DNA of 64,000 nucleotides from Streptomyces sp. NBC_01255 (GTDB taxonomy: Bacteria > Actinomycetota > Actinomycetes > Streptomycetales > Streptomycetaceae): contig NZ_CP108474.1 of NCBI RefSeq assembly GCF_036226445.1, positions 1,736,001-1,800,000 of the forward strand, given 5' to 3'. Positions 1 through 7,823 of the stretch are shown here, in pieces. The position numbers and the translations under genes are program-made. Within the stretch, counting starts at the first letter, position 1. Each line of letters begins with the position of its first letter. The notes under the pieces were generated by a model. The model was not told the DNA's origin, did no database searches, and was given only the letters and a program-made list of their open reading frames with translations.

Positions 1-494
1 CTCGACGCCTCCGCCCAGCTGCCGCCGAAGACCTTGTCGAGGAGGATGAAGACGCCCTGTCCGCCGATCCAGGTCTGGATGCCGAACCACGCGCAGGCGA
101 CGCCGGCGCGGATGAGGGCAGGCAGGTTGGCGCCGCGCAGCCCGAAGGAGGCGCGGGCGAGGACCGGGAAGGGGATGCCGTACTTGGGTCCGGCGTGCCC
201 GGTGAGGAGCATCGGAAGCAGCACGACGACGTTGGCGAGGGCGATGGTGAGGACGGCCTGCTTCCAGTCCATGCCGAGGGCGACGAGACCGGAGGCGAGC
301 ATCCAGGAGGGGATGTTGTGGGCCATGCCGACCCAGAGGGCGGCGAAGTTGTACGTGGTCCAGCGGCGCTCCGCGACGGGGACGGGGAGCAGGTCGTCAT
401 TGACGAAGCGGGGGTCGGTGGGGGCCGTGCCGGGCGCGAGCTCGGCACGGCCGTCGGCCGTGGCGGGTCTTCCGGAGGAGGCGGTGGCGGTCAT
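1..494 (-). CDS. NCS1-family nucleobase/allantoin permease, N-terminal part (partial)
   Basis: A membrane transporter that would import a nucleobase, hydantoin or allantoin with a cation. Only the first ~164 residues are inside the window; the gene runs off the left edge. The start is the ATG at 494-492, preceded by a purine-rich AAGGG. The translated N-terminus reads through DPRFVNDDL, then ERRWTTYNFAALWVGMAHN, a signature of the NCS1 family, and continues into hydrophobic helices with GIPFPVLARASFGLRGAN. It is the natural last gene of the minus-strand pyrimidine/hydantoin operon (dihydropyrimidinase, nitrilase, aminotransferase), from which it is now separated by about 4.6 kb of insertion sequences. 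Substrate is inferred from context only. Confidence 0.85.
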   Translation of the reverse strand, partial: MTATASSGRPATADGRAELAPGTAPTDPRFVNDDLLPVPVAERRWTTYNFAALWVGMAHNIPSWMLASGLVALGMDWKQAVLTIALANVVVLLPMLLTGHAGPKYGIPFPVLARASFGLRGANLPALIRAGVACAWFGIQTWIGGQGVFILLDKVFGGSWAEAS

Positions 495-562
495 GCGGAA
501 CCCTTCGTTCGTTCGGCGGGGACGGAACGAGGCCGTGCGGGGCGTGGGGGTTCGGCGCGGGG

Positions 563-715
563 TCAGGGGCGGAGGACGGGGATGATCTCGCCGCCGTACA
601 CGCGGTGTCGGGGTTGTCGGCGCGGCCGTGGTGGCTGTACTCGTACCCCTGCCGGTCCTTGATATACGCGGTGAGCGGCTCCGGCACCATCCCCGAGTGC
701 CCGCCGTCCTCGGCG
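563..715 (-). pseudogene. Remnant of a second LLM-class F420-dependent oxidoreductase
   Basis: A decayed 3' fragment related to the intact LLM gene at 5318-6334. On the minus strand, positions about 600-711 encode a segment with AYIKDRQGYEYSHHGRADN, matching the same stretch of the intact gene except for scattered changes (roughly 80 percent nucleotide identity by eye). The reading then jumps, in another frame, to an LLM-like C-terminus (YGGEIIPVLRP) ending at the stop 563-565. So there is an internal deletion of about 55 codons plus a frame change. Upstream sequence is lost beyond about 715. The C-terminus differs from the intact copy (YGTDIIPALTS), so this is a diverged paralogue or allele, not a recent exact duplicate. 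Confidence 0.75.
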
Positions 716-1186
716 ACAGCACCGGGGCCCGGACCCAACGGCTCTCGGGCTTGCCGAGGTTCACAGCGACCGCGCAGGCCGCGTGCGGAGACTGAGCGCG
801 GCGATCGCCCGGTACTGCCGCGATCACGCTCCTCGCGTGCCGGGTCGGCGTGCGACGGCCTGCCCGTCGCTGCCGCGGACCGTTCCGCAGCGCCGTACAG
901 GTCGGTCGGACAGGCACAACAATGGAGTTGTGGACAGGGAGCAGGCGCGCCGGACGGCTGCTGGACGGCCCGCTCGACGAAGACGAAGCACACCGTCCGT
1001 GCCGGAGCCCAGCTGGATGCCGAACATGGCGCGCGCGCTGTCGATGCGACCGTCAGCGGTCGCCACGCGGACTCGCCGCCCTCGGCCAGTGAAGCCACAA
1101 GCGGCAGAGCCTTTTGAACCACACCCGGCACCCCTGGGTGGGAGAACCATACGAAGGGTTCGCCCTGTCCCGGTGTACAACGTAGG
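716..1186. other. Gene-free stretch left of the IS cluster
   Basis: No convincing gene in about 470 bases. Open frames exist on both strands but have no recognisable domain and overlap each other. It lies between the LLM remnant and the left inverted repeat of the first insertion sequence, so it is probably decayed DNA scarred by insertions. Confidence 0.5.
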
Positions 1187-2072
1187 GAGCCTTTTCCAAG
1201 CTGGCGGCGCTGACCGCGAGTTGGACAGTCCTGCGCAACGACGAAGCTCCTGGTAGACGGGTTCTCGACCAAGATCACCCGTGTCCGCCAGGAGCTTCGC
1301 GTGCTTGCCTACCCGTCCTCGATTGATCTGTCCAGCCGCACCTTGCGGTTCCTGACCGGACAACTGAAGGCCAGGCGGCAGGACGTCGGGACGCGGTGGC
1401 GACGCCTTCCCGCCTCGCGACAGGCCCTGCTCGCCCTGGCCCACCTGCGGTGCGGTGACACCTACGCCCAACTGGCCGCCGGGTTCGGCATCGGGATCGC
1501 GACCGTCTACCGCTACATACGTGAAGCCGTCGAGGCCCTGGCCGCCATCGCCCCGTCCCTGGCCGAGGCCATGCGGACGATCCGGGAGAAGGCATTCGTC
1601 ATCCTCGACGGCACCCTGCTGCCGATCGACCGCATCGCCGCCGACACCCCCTACTACTCCGGGAAACACAAACGCCACGGCATGAACGTGCAGGTCCTCA
1701 CCGACCCGTTCGGACGGCTGCTCTGGGCCTCGCCGGCTCTGCCCGGCTCGACTCACGACCTGACCGCCACGCGACACCACGGGATCATCGAAGCCCTCAC
1801 CGAAACAGGACTCAAATGCTGGGCGGACAAGACGTATCAAGGCGCCGGCGGACCCGTCCGCGTACCGTTCCGAGGCCGCCGGCTCAGGCGGTGGAAGCGC
1901 CGCCACAACACCACCCACGCCAAGATCCGCTGTCTCGGTGAGCAGGCCATGGCCACCCTCAAGGGCTGGCGCCTCCTGCGGAAGCTCCGCTGCAGCACCA
2001 ACCGAATCACCGACGTCGTGAAGGCCGTCCTCGTCCTTCACCACGCATCAACGTGAGGTTGGAAAACGCTCA
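1187..2072 (+). mobile_element. IS5-family insertion sequence, ~886 bp, single transposase ORF
   Basis: The element is bounded by imperfect inverted repeats: GAGCCTTTTCCAA at 1187-1199 and its near reverse complement TTGGAAAACGCTCA at 2059-2072. The size fits short IS5-group elements. It contains one transposase gene (1301-2056) whose stop lies 2 bp before the right repeat. I could not find a clear target-site duplication, so flanking DNA may have been rearranged since insertion. Confidence 0.75.
1301..2056 (+). CDS. IS5-family transposase (DDE_Tnp_4 type)
   Basis: A DDE transposase of 251 residues, the usual length for this group. The N-terminal ~70 residues form a helix-turn-helix region (GDTYAQLAAGFGIGIATVY). 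The catalytic core follows: first Asp in VILDGTLLPIDRI, second Asp in LPGSTHDLTATR, and the Glu in LGEQAMATLKGWRLLRK. Start is GTG at 1301, supported by AGGAG seven bases upstream. The frame is intact, so the protein could be functional. It cuts and joins the ends of its own element (1187-2072). Confidence 0.88.
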   Translation: MLAYPSSIDLSSRTLRFLTGQLKARRQDVGTRWRRLPASRQALLALAHLRCGDTYAQLAAGFGIGIATVYRYIREAVEALAAIAPSLAEAMRTIREKAFVILDGTLLPIDRIAADTPYYSGKHKRHGMNVQVLTDPFGRLLWASPALPGSTHDLTATRHHGIIEALTETGLKCWADKTYQGAGGPVRVPFRGRRLRRWKRRHNTTHAKIRCLGEQAMATLKGWRLLRKLRCSTNRITDVVKAVLVLHHAST

Positions 2073-2134
2073 CTGCCGACCCCACAGCTCCGCCCCCGCC
2101 TCCGATCGGGACGGCTGCGCGGCAGCCCTCATCG

Positions 2135-2500
2135 GTGCCGCCGGAGGTGGTGCTGCCCTCTCCCGCCGTGTCGGTGGCGATTCAGCAGGCCGATGTTGTG
2201 GCCAATGTCGTCAAGAATCTCCACATCGAAAAACGCACGCGTGACGTCCTGGACGGTGTCTACCTCGACCGGGACGACATCCGCCAGCAGCCGTTCGTGC
2301 GCGACAACGAATGGAGCAACGTTTGGCGCCCGCTGTTGGAGCAATGGGAACTCGTAGGCCGCGGTTTCTCCGACGCCGGAATGCAGAACCGAGCACTCCT
2401 CGTTCTGCACGACGCCCTCGCCGCCCACACCCAAGAGGAAACAGGGCCGGCAGAAGCAGCTCCGTCGGCCGGACAGCCCGACCTGCGCAGCGCAGGGTGA
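2135..2500 (+). CDS. Unrecognised ORF or gene remnant between IS elements
   Basis: A 121-residue frame with no domain I recognise. The middle part (VVANVVKNLHIEKRTRDVL and ELVGRGFSDAGMQNRAL) reads like genuine protein with mixed hydrophobic and charged residues, unlike the Arg/Pro-rich shadow frames common in this DNA. The ends (Pro-rich start, Gly/Pro/Ala tail) look less natural and no ribosome binding site is evident. It may be the surviving 3' part of a gene broken by the neighbouring insertions. Function unknown. Confidence 0.35.
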   Translation: MPPEVVLPSPAVSVAIQQADVVANVVKNLHIEKRTRDVLDGVYLDRDDIRQQPFVRDNEWSNVWRPLLEQWELVGRGFSDAGMQNRALLVLHDALAAHTQEETGPAEAAPSAGQPDLRSAG

Positions 2501-2865
2501 GCGAAATAAAACCGACGCTATGGCGGCTGATTCTCGAACCCGTCACCAGCTGGCGGGCATGCTGTCTGCAACGCGCGCGCCCCGGTACACCGTTCGACGC
2601 GGCCTGGCGCAGTTCACGCATGCTGTCGGCGCCAGACGAAATGGTCTATCGGTTGCACGGCCACTCCGTGATCCCCATGGCGTGCAGCGATAGGCCGACG
2701 GAGGAGGGCCGATAGCCCCACGCTCCTACGGAGGTCCCCGGCGGATCGGTGCGTCGCCCAGCAGTGCCGGATGACGGTGACTGCTCTATTCCGGGTCCAC
2801 CCCTCCGTCGGTCGCTGGGGACGAAACGAGCCAGGTGGGGCCTGAGGGACAGTGGCTTCGGGCTA
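2501..2865. other. Gene-free stretch between two IS elements
   Basis: No supported gene. The only candidate is a 57-codon frame from ATG 2520 to TAG 2691-2693 on the plus strand, rich in Arg and without a clear ribosome binding site or known motif. It is likely remnant DNA between insertion sequences. Confidence 0.4.
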
Positions 2866-3752
2866 GGGCGTGTCCGTAAAGTCGGTGGCTCGTTACTCCG
2901 TTCGTGGTGCGTCGACATGAACTGACAGATGAGTCGTGGGCGTTGATCGCTCCGTTTCTGGCGCCGGGCCGGATGGGCAGGCCTGTGCGGGACCGGCGGC
3001 AGGTGGTGAACGGGATCTTGTGGAAGCTGTCCACTGGTGCCGCCTGGCGTGACCTACCGGAGCGATACGGGCCGTGGAAGACGGTCTACGAACGCTTCCG
3101 GCACTGGTCCGCCGACGGCACCTGGGACCGGCTCCTCGCCCACGTCCAGCAGCACTCCGATGCCGTCGGAGCCGTGGACTGGTCCATCGTGTGCGTCGAC
3201 TCGACCACGGTCCGGGCCCACCAGCACTCGGCCGGGGCCCGAAAAGGGGGCCCTGGGAAGGCGAAGCACTCGGACGCTCACGGGGCGGGCTGACCAGCAA
3301 GATCCACCTGGCCTGCGACGGCCAGGGCCGCCCCCTCGCGTTCACGATCACAGGCGGGAACGTCAACGACTGCACCCAGTTCGAACCCGTCATGGCCCGG
3401 ATCAAGGTCGCCCGGCCGGGCCCGGGACGCCCCCGGACCCAGCCCGACCGCGTCGCCGCGGACAAGGGCTACTCCGCCCGCAAGATCCGCGCCTACCTGC
3501 GACGACGCGGCATCGCCTGCACGATCCCGGAACGGATCGACCAGATCAACGGACGCATCCGCCGCGGCGAGACGCTCTGCCGCCTCGACCGGGCCGCCTA
3601 CCGGCGGCGAAACGTGATCGAACGCTGCTTCAGCCGGCTCAAACAGAACCGGGCCCTGGCCACCCGCCACGACAAACGAGCCCGCCACTACCAAGCCATG
3701 GTCACCCTCGCCTGCCTCCGACTCTGGCTCCCATGACTTTCCGGACACGACC
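2866..3752 (+). mobile_element. IS5 family, IS427-type insertion sequence, ~887 bp, two overlapping frames
   Basis: The ends are 18-bp imperfect inverted repeats: GGGCGTGTCCGTAAAGTC from 2866 and the complement of GGTCGTGTCCGGAAAGTC ending at 3752. The element is flanked on both sides by CTAG (2863-2866 and 3752-3755), so the target duplication is TA or CTAG, as expected of this group. Its right-hand CTAG is shared with the IS701 element that follows directly. It carries a transposase split over two frames (2904-3736). Confidence 0.88.
2904..3736 (+). CDS. IS427-type transposase, made by -1 frameshift between two ORFs
   Basis: A DDE transposase encoded in two overlapping frames. The first frame (GTG 2904 to about 3293) gives the N-terminus (RRHELTDESWALIAPFL) and the first catalytic Asp (VCVDSTTVRAHQHSAGA). 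The second frame, one base back and ending at TGA 3734-3736, gives GGLTSKIHLACDG, the second Asp (VAADKGYSARKIR) and the Glu (NVIERCFSRLKQNRALATR). The join falls at CGAAAAGGGGGCC near 3240-3250, which is right for -1 slippage. A programmed frameshift is typical of IS427-group elements, so I read this as one functional product rather than a broken gene. Confidence 0.85.
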
Positions 3753-3755
3753 TAG

Positions 3756-5317
3756 TACTCCAGCAGGACTTTGATGTTTTGCCTGGTCAACGGCTTGGGT
3801 TTGGGGAGTGTAGCGGGGTGGTGCTGGAAGCGGGGCGGGTTCACCTGGCCCGTCCCGCGAACGAGTGCCCTCGCCGTGTGTAGTGACATCGGGCTGGACA
3901 GCCACCATGTGTGACTGATGACGTAACCGCCAACGAGTGGGAACACGAACTGGAAGAACTCTTCCTGCAAGTCGGGCACCGCTTCTCACGTGTTGAGCCG
4001 CGACGCCGGATGCGGGACTACGTCCGTGGTCTGCTCGGCCCGGTGGGCCGCAAGAACTCCTGGCAACTGGCCGAGTTTGCCGGGCACTCCACGCCGGACG
4101 GACTGCAGCACCTCCTGGCGAAAAGCCGGTGGGAAGCCGACGGAATCCGTGATGACCTGCAGGGTTACGTCGCCGAGCACCTCGGCGCCGACGACGGTGT
4201 CCTGATCATCGACGACACCGGCTTCGTCAAGAAGGGTGTCACTTCAGCCGGGGTGCAACGGCAGTACTCCGGCACAGCCGGCCGCACCGAGAACTGCCAG
4301 ATCGGTGTCTTCGCCGCCTACGCCACCACCCTGGGCCATGCCTTGGTCGACCGCGAGCTCTACCTGCCCAAGTCCTGGACCGACGACCTCGAGCGCTGCC
4401 GTGCTGCCAAGATCCCCAGCGAGCGTGGCTTCGCGACGAAGAACGACCTGGCCCGCACCATGGTCCTGCGAGCACTCGCCTCCCCGCTGCCCGTCGCCTG
4501 GGTCACCGCGGATGCCGCCTACGGGCAGGACTCCCGCTTCCGCCGGTTCCTGGAAGACGTCGGCCTGTCCTATGTCATGGCCGTACCGAAGTCCCAGCAG
4601 GTCCACGGCCCCCGCATCGACCATCTCATCGGCCAGGCTCCGCCAGAAGCGTGGCAGCAGCTCTCCTGCGGCGACGGCGCCAAGGGGCCCCGAATCTACG
4701 ACTGGGCCGCGGCCCGGCTGCCGGCTGTCTGGGAATTCGACGGCGACGAGCCCACCCGCCAGCGATGGATGCTCGCCCGCCGCAGCATCACCAAGCCGGA
4801 CGAGCTCGCCTACTTCCTCGCCTCGGCACCCCTGCAGGCAACCCTCACCGACCTCGTGGGGATCGCCGGCTGCCGCTGGAAGATCGAGGAGTGCTTCCAG
4901 AGCGCGAAGAACGAATGCGGCCTGGACCAGTACGAAGTCCGCCGCTACACCGGCTGGCACCGGCACATCACTCTCGCCATGCTCGCCCACGCGTTCCTGG
5001 CCGTCACCGCCGCCCACGCGAGGGAAAAAGGGGAACCGAGCAGAACACTCCCGACCTCGTGGACCTCACACCAGCCGAGATTCGCCGTCTCCTGGCAGCT
5101 GCCCACCGACATCCTGCTGCACAGGGCGACCACTCGATGAACTGGTCACGATGGCGCCGTCGGCACCAGGCCAGAGCCCGCAGATGTCACTACACACGGC
5201 GAGGGCACTCGTTCGCGGGACGGGCCAGGTGAACCCGCCCCGCTTCCAGCACCACCCCGCTACACTCCCCAAACCCAAGCCGTTGACCAGGCAAAACATC
5301 AAAGTCCGGCTGGAGTA
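3756..5317 (+). mobile_element. IS701-family insertion sequence, ~1.56 kb, with CTAG target duplication
   Basis: The element starts TACTCCAGC at 3756 and ends GCTGGAGTA at 5317, flanked by CTAG on each side (3752-3755 and 5318-5321), the 4-bp target type known for IS701. It holds one transposase gene. The terminal inverted repeats are exceptionally long (135 bp each; separate entry). The right-hand CTAG supplies the TAG stop codon of the adjacent LLM oxidoreductase gene. Confidence 0.9.
3756..5317. repeat. 135-bp near-perfect terminal inverted repeats of the IS701 element
   Basis: Bases 3756-3890 and 5183-5317 are reverse complements with a single mismatch that I can find (the tenth base). 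The right arm overlaps the end of the -1 reading frame of the transposase. IS701 elements usually have repeats of a few tens of bases, so this length is unusual. Transcribed across the element, the arms would form a long hairpin. Confidence 0.9.
3911..5140 (+). CDS. IS701-family transposase, C-terminus out of frame
   Basis: A DDE transposase of 409 residues in this frame. The start is GTG 3911. Key residues are visible: the first Asp pair in VLIIDDTGFVKKG, the second Asp in VTADAAYGQDSRFRRFL, and the Glu region in CRWKIEECFQSAKNECGLDQYE. After AREKGEP (near 5035) the 0 frame gives an untypical tail. The -1 frame continues with DLVDLTPAEIRRLLAAAH and a basic WRRRHQARARR stretch, stopping at 5230-5232, which is the expected IS701 C-terminus. 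The switch point is the run GGGAAAAAGGGGAA. This is either a natural frameshift mutation, programmed slippage, or a homopolymer sequencing error. Confidence 0.88.
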   Translation: MTDDVTANEWEHELEELFLQVGHRFSRVEPRRRMRDYVRGLLGPVGRKNSWQLAEFAGHSTPDGLQHLLAKSRWEADGIRDDLQGYVAEHLGADDGVLIIDDTGFVKKGVTSAGVQRQYSGTAGRTENCQIGVFAAYATTLGHALVDRELYLPKSWTDDLERCRAAKIPSERGFATKNDLARTMVLRALASPLPVAWVTADAAYGQDSRFRRFLEDVGLSYVMAVPKSQQVHGPRIDHLIGQAPPEAWQQLSCGDGAKGPRIYDWAAARLPAVWEFDGDEPTRQRWMLARRSITKPDELAYFLASAPLQATLTDLVGIAGCRWKIEECFQSAKNECGLDQYEVRRYTGWHRHITLAMLAHAFLAVTAAHAREKGEPSRTLPTSWTSHQPRFAVSWQLPTDILLHRATTR

Positions 5318-6334
5318 CTAGGAGGTGAGGGCCGGGATGATGTCGGTGCCGTAGGCGTCGATCGTGCCCTCCCGGTTGTCGTGCATGTCGTAGACCGCGA
5401 ACTGGTCCACGCCGAGGCTCTTGAGGTGGCGGAGCTTCTCGATGTGGGCCTCGGCGGGGCCGAGGAGGCAGAAGCGGTCGACGATCTCGTCGGGGACGAA
5501 GGCGGTGTCGGGGTTGTCGGCGCGGCCGTGGTGGGAGTAGTCGTAGCCCTGCCGGTCCTTGATGTACGCCGTCAGCTCCTCGGGGACCATGGCGGAGTGC
5601 TCGCCGTACTTGGAGACCAGGTCGGCGACGTGGTTGCCGACCATGCCGCCGAACCAGCGGCACTGGTCGCGGGCGTGCGCCAGGGCCTCGGGCGAGTCGT
5701 CCGCCGTGACGTACGCGGGGGCGGCGACGCAGATCGTCAGGGCGTCGGGGTCGCGGCCGGCGTCGGTGGCGGCCTGCCGGACCGCCTTGACCATCCACTC
5801 CGTGAGGAACGGGTCGGCGAGCTGGAGGATGAAGCCGTCGGCCTTCTGCCCGGCGAGGGCGAGGGCCTTGGGGCCGTACGCCGCCATCCAGACGGGCAGC
5901 TTGCCCTCCTTGATCCAGGGGATGCGGATCGGGTTGCCGTCGACCTCCGCCTCACGGCCCTCCGCCAGGTCGCGGATGACGTCGATGGCCTCGCCGAGCC
6001 GGGCGAGGGTGTTGGGCTTGCGGCCCGCGACGCGCATGGCGGAGTCGCCGCGGCCGATGCCGCAGACGGTCCGGTTGCCGTACATGTCGTTGAGGGTGGC
6101 GAAGGTGGAGGCCGTCACCTCCCACGTACGGGTCCCCGGGTTGGTCACCATCGTGCCGACGTGCAGCTTGGTGGTGTTGGCGAGGATCTGGCTGTAGATG
6201 ACGAAGGGTTCCTGCCACAGCACGGCGGAGTCGAAGGTCCAGCCGTAGCGGAAGCCGTTCCGCTCCGCCCGGCGCATCAGGCCGACGACCTGCGAGGCGG
6301 GCGGGTCGGTCTGCAGGACGAGTCCGAAGTCCAC
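5318..6334 (-). CDS. LLM-class F420-dependent oxidoreductase
   Basis: A luciferase-like (TIM-barrel) flavin-type reductase expected to use coenzyme F420, 338 residues. The start is GTG 6334, preceded by a perfect AGGAGG; the N-terminus DFGLVLQTDPPASQVVGLM is typical of the family. TVCGIGRGDSAMRVAG and KLPVWMAAYGPKALALAG mark the barrel, and the C-terminal part has YSHHGRADNPDTAF. It lies 23 bases after the dihydropyrimidinase gene in the same operon, so it probably acts on a pyrimidine or hydantoin intermediate. The stop TAG (5320-5318) is formed by the CTAG duplication of the IS701 insertion, so the last residues may differ from the ancestral protein. Confidence 0.85.
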   Translation of the reverse strand: MDFGLVLQTDPPASQVVGLMRRAERNGFRYGWTFDSAVLWQEPFVIYSQILANTTKLHVGTMVTNPGTRTWEVTASTFATLNDMYGNRTVCGIGRGDSAMRVAGRKPNTLARLGEAIDVIRDLAEGREAEVDGNPIRIPWIKEGKLPVWMAAYGPKALALAGQKADGFILQLADPFLTEWMVKAVRQAATDAGRDPDALTICVAAPAYVTADDSPEALAHARDQCRWFGGMVGNHVADLVSKYGEHSAMVPEELTAYIKDRQGYDYSHHGRADNPDTAFVPDEIVDRFCLLGPAEAHIEKLRHLKSLGVDQFAVYDMHDNREGTIDAYGTDIIPALTS

Positions 6335-6357
6335 GCGGGGACCTCCTGGTTCGGGGT

Positions 6358-7761
6358 TCAGTTCAGGTACTGGCAGGTGGAGCGGGGGGTGAAGGCGCCG
6401 TGTCCGGCGCGGCCGGTGAACTTCCGCTGGTCGATGACGAGTTCGCCGCGCGAGAGGACGGTCTCGACCTGTCCGGTGATCGCCTTCCCCTCGTACGCGG
6501 AGTAGTCGACGTTCATGTGGTGGGTGGCCGCGGAGAGGGTCTGGCGGGCGTTCGGGTCGTAGATGACGACGTCGGCGTCGGCGCCGGGCGCGATCGTGCC
6601 CTTCTGCGGGTAGAGGCCGAACATCCGGGCGGGTGTGGCGCAGGCGATCTCGATCCAGCGGCGCCGGGAGATGTGCCCTTCGACGACGGCCTGGTGGAGG
6701 AGGTCCATGCGGTTCTCCACGCCCGGCAGACCGTTGGGGATCTTGGAGAAGTCCCCGCGGCCGAGGTCCTTCTGCCCCGTGAAGCAGAAGGGGCAGTGGT
6801 CGGTGGAGACCACCTGGAGGTCGTTGGTCCGCAGCCCGCGCCAGAGCGCGGCCTGGTGCTCCCTGGGGCGGAGCGGGGTGCTGCACACGTACTTGGCGCC
6901 CTCGAAGCCGGGCTCGGCGAGGTTGTCGGTGGAGAGGAAGAGGTACTGGGGGCAGGTCTCGCCGAAGACGGGCAGCCCCTTGTCGCGGGCGGCGGCGATC
7001 TCGGCGACCGCCTCCTCGGCGGAGACGTGGACGACGTAGAGGGGCGCCCCGGCGACCCGGGCGAGCTGGATGGCGCGGTGGGTGGCCTCGGCCTCCAGGA
7101 GGACCTTGCGGACCTCCCCGTGGTAGCGGGGGTCGGTCTCGCCGCGGGCGAGCGCCTGCTCGACGAGGACGTCGATGGCGATGCCGTTCTCGGCGTGCAT
7201 CATGATCAGCCCGCCGTTGTCGGCGGAGCGCTGCATGGCGCGCAGGATCCGGCCGTCGTCCGAGTAGAAGACCCCCGGATACGCCATGAAGAGCTTGAAC
7301 GAGCTCACCCCCTCCTGGACGAGCCGGTCCATCTCCTTGAGCGTGTACTCGTTCACGTCGGAGAGGATCATGTGGAAGCCGTAGTCGATCGCGCAGTTGC
7401 CGTCGGCCTTGGCGTACCAGGCGTCGAGTCCTTCACGGAGGCTCTGGCCGACGGTCTGGACGGCGAAGTCGACGATCGTGGTGGTGCCGCCCCAGGCGGC
7501 GGCGCGGGTGCCGGTCTCGAAGGTGTCGGAGGCGGCGGTGCCGCCGAAGGGCAGCTCCATGTGGGTGTGGGCGTCGACGCCGCCGGGCAGCACGTAGCGG
7601 TCGGTGGCGTCGATGGTCCGGTCGGCGGTCCAGCCGGCGGCCGCGTCCGAGCCGTGGGCGGCGAGGGCGGCGATCCGGCCGTCCTCGATCAGGACGTCGG
7701 CGTGGATCTCGTCGGCGGCGGTGACGACGAGACCGCCCCGGATGAGGGTACGGGTGCTCAC
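6358..7761 (-). CDS. hydA: Dihydropyrimidinase / D-hydantoinase
   Basis: A cyclic amidohydrolase that opens dihydropyrimidine or hydantoin rings to N-carbamoyl amino acids. The protein has 467 residues, the family length. The two-metal site is complete: H65 and H67 in DAHTHME, the carboxylated K156 in SSFKLFMAYPG, H189 in MMHAEN, H245 in YVVHVS and D321 in STDHCPF. Beta-sandwich segments lie at both ends (LIEDGRIAALA; KGTIAPGADADVVIYD). It sits between the aminotransferase (62 bases upstream) and the LLM oxidoreductase on the minus strand. With the nitrilase-type ureidopropionase it makes the hydrolytic half of reductive pyrimidine breakdown. Confidence 0.95.
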   Translation of the reverse strand: MSTRTLIRGGLVVTAADEIHADVLIEDGRIAALAAHGSDAAAGWTADRTIDATDRYVLPGGVDAHTHMELPFGGTAASDTFETGTRAAAWGGTTTIVDFAVQTVGQSLREGLDAWYAKADGNCAIDYGFHMILSDVNEYTLKEMDRLVQEGVSSFKLFMAYPGVFYSDDGRILRAMQRSADNGGLIMMHAENGIAIDVLVEQALARGETDPRYHGEVRKVLLEAEATHRAIQLARVAGAPLYVVHVSAEEAVAEIAAARDKGLPVFGETCPQYLFLSTDNLAEPGFEGAKYVCSTPLRPREHQAALWRGLRTNDLQVVSTDHCPFCFTGQKDLGRGDFSKIPNGLPGVENRMDLLHQAVVEGHISRRRWIEIACATPARMFGLYPQKGTIAPGADADVVIYDPNARQTLSAATHHMNVDYSAYEGKAITGQVETVLSRGELVIDQRKFTGRAGHGAFTPRSTCQYLN

Positions 7762-7823
7762 GGGACTCTCCTGCGTGAGTAAGGGGGGAACGACAGGGAG
7801 CGAACTGCGGGGCGGGGAGCGGG

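Noticed and set aside
397..1278. A 293-codon minus-strand frame left of the IS cluster
   Set aside because: It only carries the LLM remnant in its middle; the rest is Arg/Ser/Pro-rich and overlaps the permease N-terminus.
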